The notes under the pieces were generated by a model that made no database searches, was not told where the DNA came from, and saw only the letters and a program-made list of their open reading frames with translations. From NCBI GenBank assembly GCA_964016885.1, contig OZ024742.1, forward strand, positions 120,129,870 to 120,193,869: 64,000 nucleotides of DNA, given 5' to 3'. This document shows, in pieces, positions 63,250 through 64,000 of this stretch (positions are counted from its first letter, which is position 1; each line of letters begins with the position of its first letter). A program made the position numbers and the translations under genes. The DNA is from Eledone cirrhosa (taxonomy: Eukaryota; Mollusca; Cephalopoda; Octopoda; Eledonidae).

Positions 63250-64000
63250 TAAACTGACTTTTTCTGACCACATACCATTTCTCATTACTTTGGCACTTAT
63301 TAAATACCTACATTGCTTAACAAAGGCAACTATGACCTAGAGGTCAATATCATTTGCTATGTCTCTCACTTATCTTTATGATATGCTGATTCATATACTG
63401 GGGTAAAAGCTTATAAGTGGAAGTTATGTGCACTATTTCTGCTTTTCTCTTCACTTCCTCTTTATTCCCTAAAGTTAGGTCCTATGAGCTTTGCCCTTTT
63501 CCATACTTAAAATCTTAGTCCAGATTTCTGATAGTACCTCCTTAGAATTATTTTGTGAAAGGATAGAAACACTTCCCTCCCTTTATGAGACAAATTTAAA
63601 TCAGTTTTATCTGTGCCTAATTCTAAAGTAGAATCTAAATGTAAAAGACTGCAGAAGTAGATCTTGGATGACTACTAGATAAGAGTTTTTTGTAGAATGA
63701 AGAAAACAATATGAAGAATATATTAATATAAATAGTAACTGTGGTGCAGTCATTCTAGCCAACATAATAGAAATGTAAATTATATGAGTGTCTACACACA
63801 CACACACACACACACAATATGACTGAAATATTATATTGAACAGATATAGTTCTGTTTGTTTATATAATATAGAATTATTCTTGTAATAACAGAAAGCTTA
63901 GCTGCAATCAATGTAAAAGTAACTATATATTTGAAAAATAGTCAATTTTCTTGCATGAAAGAAACCAAACAAATAAATGTAAAAACAAAAGAAATTAAAT
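63250..64000. other. Unassigned right edge
   Basis: AT-rich, one (CA)n at 63794-63815. No supported gene; open frames are short and featureless. Confidence 0.4.

Overview
The window looks like nuclear DNA of a coleoid cephalopod, most likely an octopus. This rests on an AT-rich background packed with (TA)n, (GAT)n and (TAA)n microsatellites, many copies of a tRNA-derived SINE of the octopus type, several LINE families with metazoan-style reverse transcriptases, Penelope-like elements, and one host coding exon with a metazoan intron/exon structure. No bacterial, plasmid or phage features and no CRISPR array are visible. The species call is an inference.

Host genes: the only confident host coding sequence is one minus-strand exon at about 20.9-21.4 kb. 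It encodes the cytoplasmic tail, signal-anchor and start of the stem of a GALNT1/13-like polypeptide N-acetylgalactosaminyltransferase, with a splice acceptor, a start codon and a splice donor all visible. The catalytic exons were not found, so the sequence left of 20.9 kb is probably a large intron. A 66-base candidate mini-exon (49.04-49.11 kb, minus), a CpG-rich interval (41.9-42.1 kb) and a CRE/TATA block (14.17-14.26 kb) are weaker candidates.

Layout. 0-1.6 kb: 5'-truncated Penelope-like element (PLE) relic framed by an inverted repeat. 2.3-2.9 kb: a PLE-like half element and a near-perfect 390-bp palindrome. 3.1-11.5 kb: a nested block holding two inverted copies of an RTE-like LINE 3' end ('LINE-A'), a 0.49-kb tandem duplication, a 4-kb CR1/Jockey-like LINE and an older LINE-A relative, each bounded by (TA)n tracts. 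12-19 kb: SINEs, MITE-like repeats, an LTR-like promoter block and a 79-bp satellite. 19.4-20 kb: a 0.65-kb purine-rich tract. 20.9-21.4 kb: the GALNT exon. 22.5-24.1 kb: SINEs. 24.1-29.2 kb: two LINEs with C-terminal restriction-like endonucleases followed tail-to-tail by a Tx1/L1-like LINE, all joined to (TAA)n tracts. 29-42 kb: mostly quiet intron-like DNA with old repeats. 43.3-44.9 kb: degraded RTE-like reverse transcriptase and a BED-finger relic. 46-52 kb: LINE-A tails, MITE-like repeats and a 44-bp perfect inverted repeat. 52.7-56.9 kb: a nearly full-length but frameshifted PLE. 57.1-57.7 kb: a palindrome with a SINE inserted. 57.8-58.7 kb: LINE-A copy. 58.9-60.7 kb: 25-bp and 19-bp minisatellites. 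60.7-64 kb: mostly unassigned.

The most interesting pattern is a recurring hammerhead-ribozyme-like core (CUGANGA, short hairpin, GAAA) in the palindromic repeats at 2.7, 42.8 and 57.4 kb and in a half-copy at 2.4 kb, with a degenerate version at the 3' end of the large PLE. PLEs are known to carry hammerhead ribozymes, so these palindromes may be PLE-mobilised units. The second pattern is that all four recognisable LINE-A copies, an older relative and the CR1/Jockey-like LINE are cut at (TA)n tracts, while three other LINEs sit at (TAA)n tracts, which suggests microsatellites act as insertion sites. All computational checks named below remain to be run.
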